NCBI RefSeq assembly: GCF_000248075.1
Contig: NZ_BAFB01000046.1
Coordinates: 1-40,722 of the forward strand
Length of the DNA: 40,722 nt
Reading direction: 5' to 3'
DNA from: Gordonia otitidis NBRC 100426
GTDB lineage: Bacteria > Actinomycetota > Actinomycetes > Mycobacteriales > Mycobacteriaceae
Position numbers and translations under genes: made by a program. Of this stretch, positions 1-8,996 are shown one piece after another. Numbering within the stretch: position 1 is the stretch's first letter; every line of letters starts with the position of its first letter. The notes under the pieces are model-generated. The model did not search any database. It was not told where the DNA came from and saw only the letters and a list, made by a program, of their open reading frames with translations.

Positions 1-1015
1 AGTCCGAGTACGCGGTGCACCGCTTGAGGTTGAGTCCCTCGCGAATCGCCAACGCGCGCACGGCGTGTGCCTTGCCGGGGCCGTGCAGGATGTCGCCGAC
101 GAGTCGGCCGGTGAACTTGCCGTCGACGCTCTCGGCGACCGTGCCGAGTGCCCCGGTGAGGCCGAGATGGTCGGCGATGGTCTGTGCCAACTCGACCGGC
201 GTTGCGGTGACGAGCCACACCTGCTGGCCGGCGTCGAGGTGACGTTGCGCCAAAGCCCTTGTGCCGGGCCAGATCTTGTCGGCGATGTAGTCGTCGTAGA
301 TCTGTTCGCCGAGCGCTGCGAGCTCAGCGGTCTCGCGCCCGGCGATGAACGACAGCGCCTTCTCGCGACCCTCCGCGACGTCCTGGGCGTTCTCCTTGCC
401 GGTGATGCGGAATTTGGCCTGGGTCCATGCGAAGTCGAGCACGTCGGAGTAGGAGAAGTACTTGTGCGCCGCGAGTCCCCGTGCGAAGTGCACGATCGAC
501 GCGCCCTGCACCAGAGTGTTGTCGACGTCGAAGAATGCCGCGGCGGTGAGGTCGACAGCGACGTCGGATTCGATGTCGGCGGGTGGCCGCGCGCGAAGAG
601 AGTCGACGGCTGCCTGCGCCGATGCCTCGCCCGCGAGTGCCTGACGCAATTCCTGGGCGGTCTGTCGGAAGCGTCCCGTTGCGGCAGTGGCCCGTTCGGA
701 GATCCATGTCGTGACCCGACCGGACTCCTCGTCGTCGGAGTCCTCGTCGTCGGCGACGTCCAGGTCGTCATCGTCGCCGCCGGAGCCGTCCACCTCGTCG
801 GCGTGGAACTCCCAGTCCTCGCCGGAGGGCTCCCGCGCCGCTGCGGGCTCCTCGGCCGTCGGCGTCGACTGCCCGTGGGACGGCGCTGCGGGCTCCTCGA
901 CGGGAGCCCCGGCCCGTGTCTCGGGGGCGTTCGCCTCGCCGGGTTGCGTGTCGTCCGAACCGGACCCGGTGGAATCGGAACCCCTGCGGTCCGGCTCCTC
1001 GTTCTCAGAGGTCAC
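1..1015 (-). CDS. serB1: HAD-IB family phosphatase, SerB1-like (3' end outside window)
   Basis: The GTG start at 1015 follows a GAGGTGGAG ribosome site, and 338 codons are visible before the window edge cuts the gene. Residues 1-100 are an acidic, low-complexity, probably disordered tail rich in Glu, Asp and Ser. The HAD core then begins: [10 protein letters not shown] carries the nucleophile Asp163 and acid/base Asp165, VTATP has the motif II Thr270, and GKAHAV near residue 315 supplies the motif III Lys. The core closely resembles mycobacterial SerB1 (Rv0505c), which also lies near hemA. The family hydrolyses phosphomonoesters; phosphoserine is the named substrate but is not proven for this branch. 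It is divergent from the glutaredoxin-like gene. Family assignment is firm and substrate uncertain. Confidence 0.88.
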   Translation of the reverse strand, partial: MTSENEEPDRRGSDSTGSGSDDTQPGEANAPETRAGAPVEEPAAPSHGQSTPTAEEPAAAREPSGEDWEFHADEVDGSGGDDDDLDVADDEDSDDEESGRVTTWISERATAATGRFRQTAQELRQALAGEASAQAAVDSLRARPPADIESDVAVDLTAAAFFDVDNTLVQGASIVHFARGLAAHKYFSYSDVLDFAWTQAKFRITGKENAQDVAEGREKALSFIAGRETAELAALGEQIYDDYIADKIWPGTRALAQRHLDAGQQVWLVTATPVELAQTIADHLGLTGALGTVAESVDGKFTGRLVGDILHGPGKAHAVRALAIREGLNLKRCTAYSD

Positions 1016-1136
1016 GCCCACACTCCACCTCTCACGAATGCCAACCCTGCGGCCTGCTCACCCCACAGACTAGTCATGGTGTCAGACTGTGCTGGCACCA
1101 ACGTCGGCTGACACCAACGTCGAAGGAGTCCGTTCG

Positions 1137-1394
1137 ATGTCGATCACTCTGCTCACCCGCGACGGCTGCTCGGCCTGTGAGGCCGCTCGGGCCGACCTCT
1201 CCCGCATCTGCGGCGATCTGTCCGTCGAGTTCGACGTCGTCGACGTCGATGTCGCCGCGAACTCCGGTGAGACGGAACTGCGCGCCGAGTACGGCGACCG
1301 GCTGCCAGTCGTACTGCTCGACGACGAGGAGCACAGCTACTGGGAGGTCGACGAGCCGCGCCTGCGTGCCGATCTGGCGGCCCGGAACAGCTGA
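1137..1394 (+). CDS. Glutaredoxin-like thiol-disulfide protein (DUF836 type)
   Basis: This 85-residue protein starts at ATG 1137, eight bases after GAAGGAG. A longer reading from 1089 has no comparable ribosome site. It has a compact thioredoxin fold: a beta strand (SITLLTRDGC), a CSAC redox pair at residues 11-14, and a conserved proline in RLPVVLLDD as the cis-Pro loop. Such proteins reduce disulfides in the cytoplasm. The same small gene precedes hemA in mycobacteria (Rv0508). Here it stands 85 bp before rex on the same strand, so co-transcription with the redox and heme genes is possible. The partner that reduces it cannot be told from the sequence. Confidence 0.85.
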   Translation: MSITLLTRDGCSACEAARADLSRICGDLSVEFDVVDVDVAANSGETELRAEYGDRLPVVLLDDEEHSYWEVDEPRLRADLAARNS

Positions 1395-1430
1395 GTGCGC
1401 CTGCGGGTCGCGTGCTGCGCCTGATATGCG

Positions 1431-1441
1431 GCGTATTACGC
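1431..1441. promoter_or_regulatory. 11-bp perfect palindrome upstream of rex
   Basis: GCGTA-T-TACGC lies 39 bp before the rex ATG, in the AT-richest part of the glutaredoxin-rex gap. It could be an operator or part of a promoter. It does not look like the usual Rex operator (TTGTGA-N8-TCACAA), and I found no such operator between 1395 and 2281. Function is inferred from position only. Confidence 0.25.
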
Positions 1442-1479
1442 TGAGGAACCGTCGGGACGGGCGAAAGTGGGTGTGCGCA

Positions 1480-2220
1480 ATGGCTGTCGGGTCGGCGTCT
1501 GATCGCATCCCCGAGCCGTCGGTGACCCGTCTGGCCACCTACCTCCACGTCCTGCGTTCGATGGGACAGCGCGGCGTCCTGGTCGCCTCCAGCGGGCAGC
1601 TCGCGACCGCAGCAGGGGTCAATCCCGCCATTCTCCGCAAGGACCTCTCGCACGTCGGCGCCAACGGTGTCCGCGGTGTCGGATACGACGTCGCGCGGCT
1701 CACGGCGCGCATCGCACTCACACTGCACACCGACACCGTGCACACCGTCGCGCTCGTCGGTGCCGGGCGGCTCGGTCGACTCCTCGCCGCACACACCGCC
1801 ACCGACCGCACCTTCCGCATCGTCGCGATGTTCGACGACGACCCGGCCGTCGTCGGCACGGTGGTCGACGGCATCGTCGTCTCTTCGTGCGCCTCTCTCG
1901 CGTCACTGTCGAGTGATCCGGCGATCGAGTCGGTCGACATCGGCGTGATCGCCACCGGCCCTGACAAGGCACAACGCGCGGCCGATGCGTTGATGGCCGC
2001 GGGCATCAGACAGCTGCTGAACGTGACAGCCGCAACTTTGTCGACGGACTCCGATGTCGTCGTCAGACACGTTGATCTAGCCTTGGAGCTACAGGTGCTG
2101 ACGTTTCACGCGTCACGTACCGCGCTGTCCGTCGCCGAAAGCGGGCAGCAGGGCCACGTCGACCTCCCCGGGGCCGACCTCCCCGGCAACGATCTGCCCG
2201 AGATGAACGTGCCCAGATGA
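1480..2220 (+). CDS. rex: Redox-sensing transcriptional repressor Rex
   Basis: This 246-residue protein has the two-domain layout of Rex. Residues 10-70 form the winged helix that reads DNA, including the family signature around NPAILRKDLSHVG and GVRGVGYDV. Residues 85-210 form a Rossmann fold with the dinucleotide motif GAGRLG at 94-99 and the acidic turn FDDDP near 120. A C-terminal swapped-helix region follows. Rex senses the NADH/NAD+ ratio: high NADH releases it from operators before respiratory and heme genes. I chose ATG 1480; GTG 1471 is an in-frame alternative, and neither has a strong ribosome site. The tail ends in a pentapeptide repeat (DLPGA, DLPGN, DLPEM), an unusual addition. 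It lies 60 bp before hemA, as in the Streptomyces rex-hemACD operon. Confidence 0.93.
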   Translation: MAVGSASDRIPEPSVTRLATYLHVLRSMGQRGVLVASSGQLATAAGVNPAILRKDLSHVGANGVRGVGYDVARLTARIALTLHTDTVHTVALVGAGRLGRLLAAHTATDRTFRIVAMFDDDPAVVGTVVDGIVVSSCASLASLSSDPAIESVDIGVIATGPDKAQRAADALMAAGIRQLLNVTAATLSTDSDVVVRHVDLALELQVLTFHASRTALSVAESGQQGHVDLPGADLPGNDLPEMNVPR

Positions 2221-2263
2221 ACGTGCGGAGTGTGGATCAAGGATGATCAATGCGAGGTCTGAG

Positions 2264-2284
2264 ATGGAAACGGTGACGCGGTGA
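2264..2284 (+). other. Possible 6-codon leader ORF overlapping the hemA start
   Basis: ATG 2264 opens a frame encoding METVTR. Its TGA stop (2282-2284) overlaps the hemA GTG start (2281-2283) as GTGA. A GAGG precedes this ATG, whereas hemA itself has only a weak ribosome site. This could couple hemA initiation to translation of the leader. It is short enough to be chance. Confidence 0.25.
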
Positions 2285-3675
2285 GTGTTCTGCTGTTCGG
2301 AATCAGCCATCGAAGCGCACCCGTCGACGTGCTCGAGCGTCTCGCCGTGTCCGATCACGATCGACCCAAGCTGGTCGACGACCTGCTGTCCTCGCGGGCG
2401 ATCTCCGAGGCGATGCTGGTCTCGACCTGCAACCGCGTCGAGATCTACGCCGTCGTCGACGCATTCCATCCCGCGCTCGAAGCCGTCGGCGATGTGCTCG
2501 GCGATCATTCCGGACTCGGCATCAACGACCTGACCCGCCACGCATACGTCCGCTACTCCGAGGCCGCCGTCGAGCACCTGTTCACCGTCGCTGCCGGCCT
2601 CGACTCGATCGTCGTCGGCGAGCAGCAGATCCTCGGTCAGATCCGCAACGCCTATCTCGAGGCCGACGCGAACAAGACCGCAGGCAGGACGCTGCACGAA
2701 CTCGCCCAACACGCACTGCGTGTCGGTAAACGCGTCCACAGTGAGACCGGTATCGACCGCGCGGGTGCGTCGGTCGTGTCCGTTGCGCTGCACCGTGCCC
2801 AGCATCTCCTGCGGACATCCGCACCCGAGGCCGATCCCGAACAGCAGCTGCGCAAGGCCGTCGTGATCGGCGCGGGTGCCATGGGTGGCCTTGCGACCGC
2901 CCAGTTGGCGCGAGAAGGCGTTCGAGAGCTCGTCGTGGTCAACCGCACCGTGGCCAATGCGGAGCACCTCGCAGGCAACATCGCAGCCAATCATCCGGGC
3001 GTCGCCGTGCGCGGCGTCGGATTCGCCGACCTCCCGGCAGTGATGGCGTCGGCCGACGTCGTCGTCGCGTGCACGGGATCGATCGGGACCGTGGTCGGCG
3101 TCGGCGACGTCCACTCGGCACTCGCGGCGCGCGTGTCACCGACACCGCTGACCATCTGCGACCTCGGGCTACCCCGCAACGTCGACCCGGCCGCGGCACG
3201 CCTTCCCGGCGTGCACGTCGTCGACATCGAGGGTCTACGCGGCGATTCGGAGGCCCAGGCCGCGCACGACGACACGATCGCCGCGCGCTCGATCGTCGGT
3301 GGCGAGCTGGCCGACTACCTCACCCTGCAGCGTCAGGCGGAGGTCACCCCAACCGTGGCAGCGCTGCGGCAGCGTGCCGCCGATGTCGTCGAGGCCGAGA
3401 TCCTGCGGCTCGAAACCCGGCTGCCCGGCCTCGAGGGTGCCCAGCGTGACGAGGTCGCCAAGACGGTTCGACGCGTCGTCGACAAGCTCCTGCACGCCCC
3501 GACGGTGCGCGTGAAACAGCTCGCATCGACGCCCAACGGTGATCATTACGCCGAGGCACTTCGTGAGTTGTTCGAGCTCAAGCCGGGAGCGGCCGAGGCG
3601 GTATCGGCGCCGGAGAGCGGCCTCGGTGGTAAGCCCGGCGTAGGTGAGAACCCAGCCGACCAGGGAGAGCGTTGA
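2281..3675 (+). CDS. hemA: Glutamyl-tRNA reductase
   Basis: This 464-residue enzyme reduces glutamyl-tRNA(Glu) with NADPH to glutamate-1-semialdehyde, the committed step of C5-pathway heme synthesis. HemL further along the window takes the next step. The start fits the family: [14 protein letters not shown] is the usual N terminus. The catalytic Cys50 sits in [21 protein letters not shown] near residue 115 is the family signature, and IGAGAMGG near 200 starts the NADPH-binding domain. A helical dimerisation region closes the protein, followed by a Gly/Pro-rich tail. The gene follows rex and overlaps hemC by four bases. The enzyme is often controlled by heme-triggered degradation, but nothing in the sequence shows whether this applies here. 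Confidence 0.97.
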   Translation: MSVLLFGISHRSAPVDVLERLAVSDHDRPKLVDDLLSSRAISEAMLVSTCNRVEIYAVVDAFHPALEAVGDVLGDHSGLGINDLTRHAYVRYSEAAVEHLFTVAAGLDSIVVGEQQILGQIRNAYLEADANKTAGRTLHELAQHALRVGKRVHSETGIDRAGASVVSVALHRAQHLLRTSAPEADPEQQLRKAVVIGAGAMGGLATAQLAREGVRELVVVNRTVANAEHLAGNIAANHPGVAVRGVGFADLPAVMASADVVVACTGSIGTVVGVGDVHSALAARVSPTPLTICDLGLPRNVDPAAARLPGVHVVDIEGLRGDSEAQAAHDDTIAARSIVGGELADYLTLQRQAEVTPTVAALRQRAADVVEAEILRLETRLPGLEGAQRDEVAKTVRRVVDKLLHAPTVRVKQLASTPNGDHYAEALRELFELKPGAAEAVSAPESGLGGKPGVGENPADQGER

Positions 3676-4598
3676 GCCCCATCCGCATCGGTACGCGGGG
3701 ATCGTTGCTCGCGCGTACCCAATCGCAGACCATCGCCGACGCATTGACCGCCAACGGGCATCCGGCGGAGCTGGTCGTCATCCGAACCGCAGGCGACGCC
3801 TCGGCCGCTCCGGTCGCCGAGATCGGTGTCGGGGTGTTCACCACGGCAATCCGCAACGCGCTGCACGCGGGCGAGATCGACGTCGCGGTCCACTCGTACA
3901 AGGACCTGCCGACCGCACCCGATCCCGGACTGCGGATCGCGGCGGTCCCGCCCCGGGAAGATCCACGAGATGCCCTGGTCAGCAGGGGTAACCTGGTGTT
4001 GGGCGCGCTCCCGCCGGGCGCGACGATCGGCACGTCCTCCCCGCGGAGGGCCGCGCAGCTTAGAGCATTGGGTCTCGGTTTGGAAATCCGCCCCCTACGA
4101 GGCAACCTAGATTCTCGGTTGGGCAAAGTCGCCGGCGGCGAACTCGACGCAGTCGTGGTCGCCCGTGCCGGACTCGTCCGCATCGGCAGGGCCGAAGAGG
4201 TCACCGAAGCGTTCGATCCCGTGGTGCTGCTACCGGCACCGGCGCAGGGTGCACTGGCAGTGGAGTGCCGCTCCGACGATGCCGAACTGGTGAGAATACT
4301 CGCCGAGTTGGACGACGAGGCCACCCGTGTGGCGGTCGACGCCGAGCGCGCGGTACTGGCAACACTCGAAGCCGGATGTACCGCACCGGTCGGGGCGATA
4401 GCCGAAGTGGTCGAGTCGATCGACGAGGACGGGCGCATCTTCGCCGAACTGTCGCTTCGCGCGGCGGTGGCGGCCGAGGACGGATCCGATGTGATCCGCG
4501 CTTCGGTGGTGGGTCCCGTCGAGAACGCCGGCCAACTCGGTGCGACTCTCGCCGCCGAACTGCTGGATCTGGGAGCTGGCGAACTCGTCAACTCCTGA
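3672..4598 (+). CDS. hemC: Hydroxymethylbilane synthase (porphobilinogen deaminase)
   Basis: This 308-residue enzyme joins four porphobilinogens into hydroxymethylbilane. The start is a TTG whose last bases belong to the hemA stop (TTGA), with GGGAGA just upstream, so translation is probably coupled. The N terminus [13 protein letters not shown] is diagnostic. HSYKDLP holds the catalytic Asp78, SPRRAAQL lies in the substrate-binding arginine cluster, and Cys236 in [10 protein letters not shown] carries the dipyrromethane cofactor. Length is normal. Codons for residues 129-150 (about 4056-4121) include CTT, AGA, CTA twice, TCT and TTG, unlike the CTG/CTC/CGC usage in the rest of the gene. Confidence 0.97.
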   Translation: MSPIRIGTRGSLLARTQSQTIADALTANGHPAELVVIRTAGDASAAPVAEIGVGVFTTAIRNALHAGEIDVAVHSYKDLPTAPDPGLRIAAVPPREDPRDALVSRGNLVLGALPPGATIGTSSPRRAAQLRALGLGLEIRPLRGNLDSRLGKVAGGELDAVVVARAGLVRIGRAEEVTEAFDPVVLLPAPAQGALAVECRSDDAELVRILAELDDEATRVAVDAERAVLATLEAGCTAPVGAIAEVVESIDEDGRIFAELSLRAAVAAEDGSDVIRASVVGPVENAGQLGATLAAELLDLGAGELVNS

Positions 4599-4651
4599 GC
4601 AGCAGAGAAGAACTGCAGCCCTCCGGAGCGAGGGCAGGAGAGTGCGAACGC

Positions 4652-6340
4652 ATGAGCCGTACCAAGAAGGCCAATCCGGGTCGAGCGGGCCGGATCCTGT
4701 TCGTGGGATCGGGACCGGGCGATCCAGACCTGCTGACCGTGCGCGCGCGAACCGTCATCGCGAGCGCAACCACCGCATTCATCGATCCCGACGTGCCGGC
4801 AGCCGTCGTGGCGATGATCGGGTCCGCGCACCGTGACGAACCGACGGAATCCGCGCGCAAGAACACCAAGAACGACGCGAAGAAGGCCGACAAGGCCACT
4901 GACGACGCCGCGTCGTCCGATGCGCAGGACGCCGACGTCGAGAACGCCGAGGGCGACGAGGAGCACGACCAGGTCGTACACCCCGCGCTCGGCGATCCGG
5001 CAGAGGTCGCGCGCACGCTGGTCGCCGCCGCCAAGGAGGGCGACGACGTGGTGCGCGTCGTCTCCGGCGACCCGCTGACAACCGATTCGGTGCTGTCCGA
5101 GGTCAACGCCGTCTCACGCACCGCGATCGCTTTCGAGGTTCTTCCCGGCCTCCCGGCAGCATCGGTGGTCCCGAGCTACGCGGGCATGCCGCTCGGCTCG
5201 AGCCACACCGAGGCCGACGTCCGCTCGGAGGGCGTCGACTGGGCAGCGCTCGCCGCAGCACCCGGACCGCTCGTGTTGCACGCGACCTCGGGTCACCTCG
5301 CCGAGACCGCGAGCGCGCTGACCGAGCACGGTCTCGCGCCGCAGACCCCGGTCGCCATCACCATCAACGGCACCACGTGCGCCCAGCGCACCATCGAGGC
5401 CACGCTGGCAACGCTCAACGAGCAGGGCAACGCGCTCACCGGACCGCTGATCCTGACCATCGGCAAGGTCGTCAGCCAGCGCGGGAAGCTCTCCTGGTGG
5501 GAATCGCGCGCACTGTACGGCTGGACCGTTCTGGTGCCGCGGACCAAGGACCAGGCCGGCGACATGAGCGAGCGCCTCGTCAGCCACGGCGCGATGCCCA
5601 AGGAGGTCCCGACCATCGCGGTCGAGCCGCCGCGCAGCCCCGCCCAGATGGAACGCGCCGTCAAGGGACTCGTCGACGGCCGCTACCAGTGGGTCGTGTT
5701 CACCTCGACCAACGCCGTGCGCGCCGTGTGGGAGAAGTTCGCCGAGTTCGGACTCGACGCCCGTGCATTCTCGGGCGTGAAGATCGCGTGCGTCGGCGAG
5801 GCGACGGCCGAGAAGGTGCGCACCTTCGGTATCAACCCCGAGTTGGTCCCCTCCGGTGAGCAGTCGAGCCTCGGACTTCTCGACGACTTCCCGCCGTACG
5901 ACGACGTCTTCGACCCTGTGGACCGAATCCTGTTGCCGCGCGCCGACATCGCGACCGAGACGCTCTCGGAGGGTCTGCGCGACCGGGGCTGGGAGATCGA
6001 CGACGTCACCGCCTACCGCACCGTGCGAGCGGCACCGCCGCCCGCCGAGACGCGCGAGATGATCAAGACCGGCGGATTCGACGCTGTCTGCTTCACCTCG
6101 AGTTCGACGGTCCGCAACCTCGTCGGTATCGCCGGAAAGCCGCACGCACGCACCATCGTTGCCTGTATCGGCCCCAAGACTGCCGAGACCGCAACCGAAT
6201 TCGGTCTGCGCGTCGACGTGCAGCCGGAGTCGGCATCGGTGACCGAACTGGTCGACGCCCTCGCCGAGCACGCCGCTCGGTTGCGGGCAGAGGGGGCACT
6301 GCCGCCGCCGCGTAAGAAGTCGCGCCGCTCGCGGTCGTAG
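4652..6340 (+). CDS. hemD: Fused SUMT-like / uroporphyrinogen-III synthase (HemD)
   Basis: This 562-residue protein starts at ATG 4652, after AGGAG at 4636-4640. Residues 14-270 resemble a uroporphyrinogen-III methyltransferase: FVGSGPGDPDLLTVRA is the first SAM-binding loop and VSGDPL the second. A Lys/Asp/Glu/Ala-rich insert of about 40 residues (roughly 68-107) interrupts this domain. Residues 290-550 are HemD, which closes and inverts ring D of hydroxymethylbilane to uroporphyrinogen III. Mycobacterial Rv0511 has the same fusion with a variable insert. HemD activity is confident from position and fold. Whether the first half still methylates (the siroheme/B12 branch) is unclear, because the insert falls within the catalytic domain. 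The C terminus is a short basic tail. Confidence 0.93.
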   Translation: MSRTKKANPGRAGRILFVGSGPGDPDLLTVRARTVIASATTAFIDPDVPAAVVAMIGSAHRDEPTESARKNTKNDAKKADKATDDAASSDAQDADVENAEGDEEHDQVVHPALGDPAEVARTLVAAAKEGDDVVRVVSGDPLTTDSVLSEVNAVSRTAIAFEVLPGLPAASVVPSYAGMPLGSSHTEADVRSEGVDWAALAAAPGPLVLHATSGHLAETASALTEHGLAPQTPVAITINGTTCAQRTIEATLATLNEQGNALTGPLILTIGKVVSQRGKLSWWESRALYGWTVLVPRTKDQAGDMSERLVSHGAMPKEVPTIAVEPPRSPAQMERAVKGLVDGRYQWVVFTSTNAVRAVWEKFAEFGLDARAFSGVKIACVGEATAEKVRTFGINPELVPSGEQSSLGLLDDFPPYDDVFDPVDRILLPRADIATETLSEGLRDRGWEIDDVTAYRTVRAAPPPAETREMIKTGGFDAVCFTSSSTVRNLVGIAGKPHARTIVACIGPKTAETATEFGLRVDVQPESASVTELVDALAEHAARLRAEGALPPPRKKSRRSRS

Positions 6341-6349
6341 GCTGGTCCT

Positions 6350-7327
6350 ATGGCACCTGTGATCCGTCCCCGTAGGTTGCGCACCACGCCGGCAATGCGT
6401 CGGCTCGTCGCGCAGAACGCACTCCGGCCGGCCGATCTCGTCTTGCCGATGTTCGTCGCCGACGGCATCGACGATCCGCGACCGATCGAGTCCATGCCCG
6501 GTGTCGTGCAGCACACCCTCGACTCGCTGCGTAAGGCGGCCGACGAGGCAGTGCGCGCAGGCGTCGGCGGACTCATGCTGTTCGGCGTGCCCACGGCAGA
6601 CGACAAGGATGCCGTCGGCTCGGGCGCCGACGACCCCGACGGCATCCTCAACCGCGGATTACGCGTCCTAGCAGACGATCTCGGTGATTCGACGGTGCTG
6701 ATGGCCGACACCTGCCTCGACGAGTTCACCGACCACGGGCACTGCGGCGTGCTCGCCGCCGACGGTCGCGTCGACAACGACGCCACCCTCGACCGCTACG
6801 TCTCGATGTCCCTCGCGCAAGCGCGCGCCGGGGCGCACCTACTCGGCCCGTCGGGCATGATGGACGGCCAGGTCGCGGCCATCCGCGCAGCGCTGGATGC
6901 CGAAGGACTCACCGACACAGGGATTCTCGCGTACTCCGCGAAGTACGCATCCGCGTTCTACGGACCGTTCCGCGAGGCGGTCGGATCGTCGCTCGAGGGC
7001 GACCGCCGCACCTATCAGCAGGACGGGTCGAACCGCACCGAAGCGCTCCGTGAGGTGCGTCTGGACCTCGATGAGGGCGCCGACATCGTGATGGTCAAAC
7101 CCGCGATGAGTTATCTCGACATCGTCCGCGACGTCGCGGAGATCTCGGACGTACCCGTCGCCGCGTATCAGATCTCGGGCGAATACTCGATGATCACCGC
7201 CGCCGCCGAGCGCGGCTGGATCGATCGTGACGCAGCGATCCTCGAGTCACTGACCTCCATCAAGCGCGCCGGTGCCTCGATCATCCTCACGTATTGGGCA
7301 GCTGAGGTCGCTGCCGCGTTGGCATAG
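6350..7327 (+). CDS. hemB: Delta-aminolevulinic acid dehydratase (porphobilinogen synthase)
   Basis: This 325-residue enzyme condenses two 5-aminolevulinates to porphobilinogen. The two Schiff-base lysines are visible: Lys198 in [13 protein letters not shown] and Lys250 in [11 protein letters not shown]. The metal loop [14 protein letters not shown] has cysteines at 122 and 132, while the middle cysteine of the three-cysteine zinc type is Asp124. It is thus intermediate between the zinc and magnesium forms; I recall the same loop in mycobacteria. The ATG is nine bases after the hemD stop. The order hemA-C-D-B supplies the route to uroporphyrinogen III except for HemL, which is encoded 22 kb on. 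A rare TTA leucine codon occurs at about residue 104. Confidence 0.97.
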   Translation: MAPVIRPRRLRTTPAMRRLVAQNALRPADLVLPMFVADGIDDPRPIESMPGVVQHTLDSLRKAADEAVRAGVGGLMLFGVPTADDKDAVGSGADDPDGILNRGLRVLADDLGDSTVLMADTCLDEFTDHGHCGVLAADGRVDNDATLDRYVSMSLAQARAGAHLLGPSGMMDGQVAAIRAALDAEGLTDTGILAYSAKYASAFYGPFREAVGSSLEGDRRTYQQDGSNRTEALREVRLDLDEGADIVMVKPAMSYLDIVRDVAEISDVPVAAYQISGEYSMITAAAERGWIDRDAAILESLTSIKRAGASIILTYWAAEVAAALA

Positions 7328-7369
7328 GCCTCTTGCGGTAGTTGATGGGCCGTCCACTGCCGCTCGCCG

Positions 7370-7442
7370 TACACAATCGCGCCCCCAGCGCGTCGTCATC
7401 GAGATTATTGTCGTGGCCTCGCGCTGACGCTCGAGTTGTGTA
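7370..7442. repeat. 73-bp nested palindromic repeat, diverged copy
   Basis: This lies 42 bp after the hemB stop. Outer arms TACACAA and TTGTGTA and middle arms CAGCGC and GCGCTG are symmetric around base 7406. By hand alignment over 77 bp it matches the reverse complement of the copy at 28958 at about 57 of 77 positions, with no gaps. The middle arms read CAGCGG/CCGCTG in the other copies, so a change in one arm is matched in the other. The inner arms are weaker here. It may act as a terminator for the hem operon, a regulator site or a small non-autonomous mobile element. Confidence 0.75.
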
Positions 7443-7501
7443 CGCAGGTCCGCTTCGCGGGCGCTCATCGTTCACCAAACTGCGTTCATTACGCTGGAGA
7501 T

Positions 7502-8437
7502 ATGTCGCAATTCCTCGATCCGCGTCGTGACCAGGGACCCTCGCGGCCCGACGTGACCCGTGAACGCCCGAAGCTGCCCGACTCGGTCGCTATCGCGTGT
7601 GAGCTGTGGATCGTCGTCGTCATCGCCAGGACGATCACCGCCATCCTGCAGTATCCGGCGCTCCGCAAGGTCATGGAGGAGAACGTCGCCAACCTCCCGG
7701 CCGACACCCCGCGCTCGGAGACCGACATGTTCACGTCGACGGGTTTCATCGTCACGGTAATCGTCATCACAGCCGTGGTGATGTCGGCGATCTCGTTGAC
7801 GTTCGTCTGGTTCGCCCGCAAGGGCTACAACTGGGCCAGGGTTCTGCTCGGCGCGATGGGCGCCTTCGTCCTCATCGACATGGTCTCGTCTCTGATCGCC
7901 GGGGTCGAGCCCTGGTGGGTGGGAATCCCCCTGATCATCTCCGGTATCGCCGCGCTGGGCGCGACCGTCTTGCTGTTGCGGCGCGAGTCCGATGCCTACT
8001 GTCGGGCGATGGCCGAGTATCGCCGTCAGCCCCGGTTCCAGCCCCAGCCGATGTACCCGGTGCAGTCGTACCCGCCCCCGTACGGTCAAGGTCAACCGCC
8101 CGCAGGTCAGGGGCCGTATGGGCAGTCCTCGTACGGTCAACAGCCCACGTCGCAGCAGTATCCGCAGCCGCCGGTGTATCCCCAGTACCCGTCGTCACCG
8201 ACCTCCTGGGAGGAGGAAGCGCGCCGCCGGGGTTGGCAACCTCCGACGACAGGTCCGTCGACATCTCCCCAGGTCGACCCGAATCCCACCGGCATGCCGT
8301 CGGGATCACGCGATGGCGACTACTCTTCCCGGGTAGAGGGCGACTCCGACGGGCCACCCCTCGACACCCCCACGAACGAGTCGACGCCGCACACACAGCC
8401 GCCGACGGAGAGAAAGCAAAGCAGTGACCCTTCCTGA
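7502..8437 (+). CDS. Four-helix membrane protein with Pro/Gln/Tyr-rich cytoplasmic tail
   Basis: This 311-residue protein starts at ATG 7502, directly after CTGGAG. Four hydrophobic segments are seen at about 29-51, 80-104, 113-134 and 138-160. A low-complexity tail follows, rich in Pro, Gln, Tyr and Gly (YPPPYGQGQPPAGQGPYGQ and similar) to about residue 230, then an acidic Ser/Thr-rich end. Such tails occur on actinobacterial membrane proteins of unknown role and may serve as interaction platforms. I do not recognise a named family. Its end overlaps the next gene by 14 bases, and three membrane-protein genes follow one another here, so they are probably one transcript. Mycobacteria also have small membrane proteins after hemB (Rv0513, Rv0514). 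Confidence 0.8.
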   Translation: MSQFLDPRRDQGPSRPDVTRERPKLPDSVAIACELWIVVVIARTITAILQYPALRKVMEENVANLPADTPRSETDMFTSTGFIVTVIVITAVVMSAISLTFVWFARKGYNWARVLLGAMGAFVLIDMVSSLIAGVEPWWVGIPLIISGIAALGATVLLLRRESDAYCRAMAEYRRQPRFQPQPMYPVQSYPPPYGQGQPPAGQGPYGQSSYGQQPTSQQYPQPPVYPQYPSSPTSWEEEARRRGWQPPTTGPSTSPQVDPNPTGMPSGSRDGDYSSRVEGDSDGPPLDTPTNESTPHTQPPTERKQSSDPS

Positions 8438-8996
8438 TGCAAGTAAACGCCCGAAAATGGTGACCTGGGCGTATCGATGCTGGATCGCGTCGGGTGTCCT
8501 GTTGGGGTTGCTGGGCGTCGGCTACATCGTGGCCGGCATCTTCGCGGCCGGCCCGACGCTGCTGCCCATCGGTATCGGCATCATCGTGATCGCCGTCGGT
8601 GTGGCGTACGTGCTGCTCGGGAGCAAGGCGTATGTCGGTGACGCGCGATGGCGTTCCTCGCTGGCGGCCCTCACGCTCGTCGTGGTGATCATGCTCGTCT
8701 TGTTGAGTTTCGGCGATCCCGCCCTCGCGTTCACGCTGCTCGCCGCAGTCATCGGACTGTTCGGCTCGCTGCTGGCATACCGCCCCGAAGCAGACGCCTG
8801 GTTCAACGCGGGCAGTCCGCCGGAGTGCCCGGAGAAGTCGGCATCCGCGGGCAAGGGAAAAGCAGGCGCCAAGGGCCGCTCGTCGGCCGGCAAGAACAGG
8901 CCGGGCGGCAACACCAGACCTGCTGAGAAGAGGTCGGGCGACAAGAGCGCCGCCACCGCTCGTAGCAAGCAGGACCGGAAACGGGACATTGCGTGA
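8424..8996 (+). CDS. Small four-helix membrane protein with basic tail
   Basis: This 190-residue protein starts at GTG 8424, inside the end of the preceding gene, with GAGAGAAAG upstream. Hydrophobic segments lie at about 18-41, 46-66, 79-96 and 99-119. Residues 130-190 form a Lys/Arg/Ala/Gly-rich tail (KGKAGAKGRSSAGKN and similar) that should be disordered and cytoplasmic, possibly binding nucleic acid or lipid head groups. The position after hemB and the length match M. tuberculosis Rv0513, a conserved membrane protein of unknown function. The last bases overlap the next start as GTGA. No catalytic motif is seen. Confidence 0.8.
   Translation: MTLPDASKRPKMVTWAYRCWIASGVLLGLLGVGYIVAGIFAAGPTLLPIGIGIIVIAVGVAYVLLGSKAYVGDARWRSSLAALTLVVVIMLVLLSFGDPALAFTLLAAVIGLFGSLLAYRPEADAWFNAGSPPECPEKSASAGKGKAGAKGRSSAGKNRPGGNTRPAEKRSGDKSAATARSKQDRKRDIA

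Noticed and set aside
5114..6514. Long minus-strand frame opposite hemD
   Set aside because: It is a shadow of hemD and the hemB start, with no recognisable domain and His/Arg/Gly-rich composition typical of such frames.
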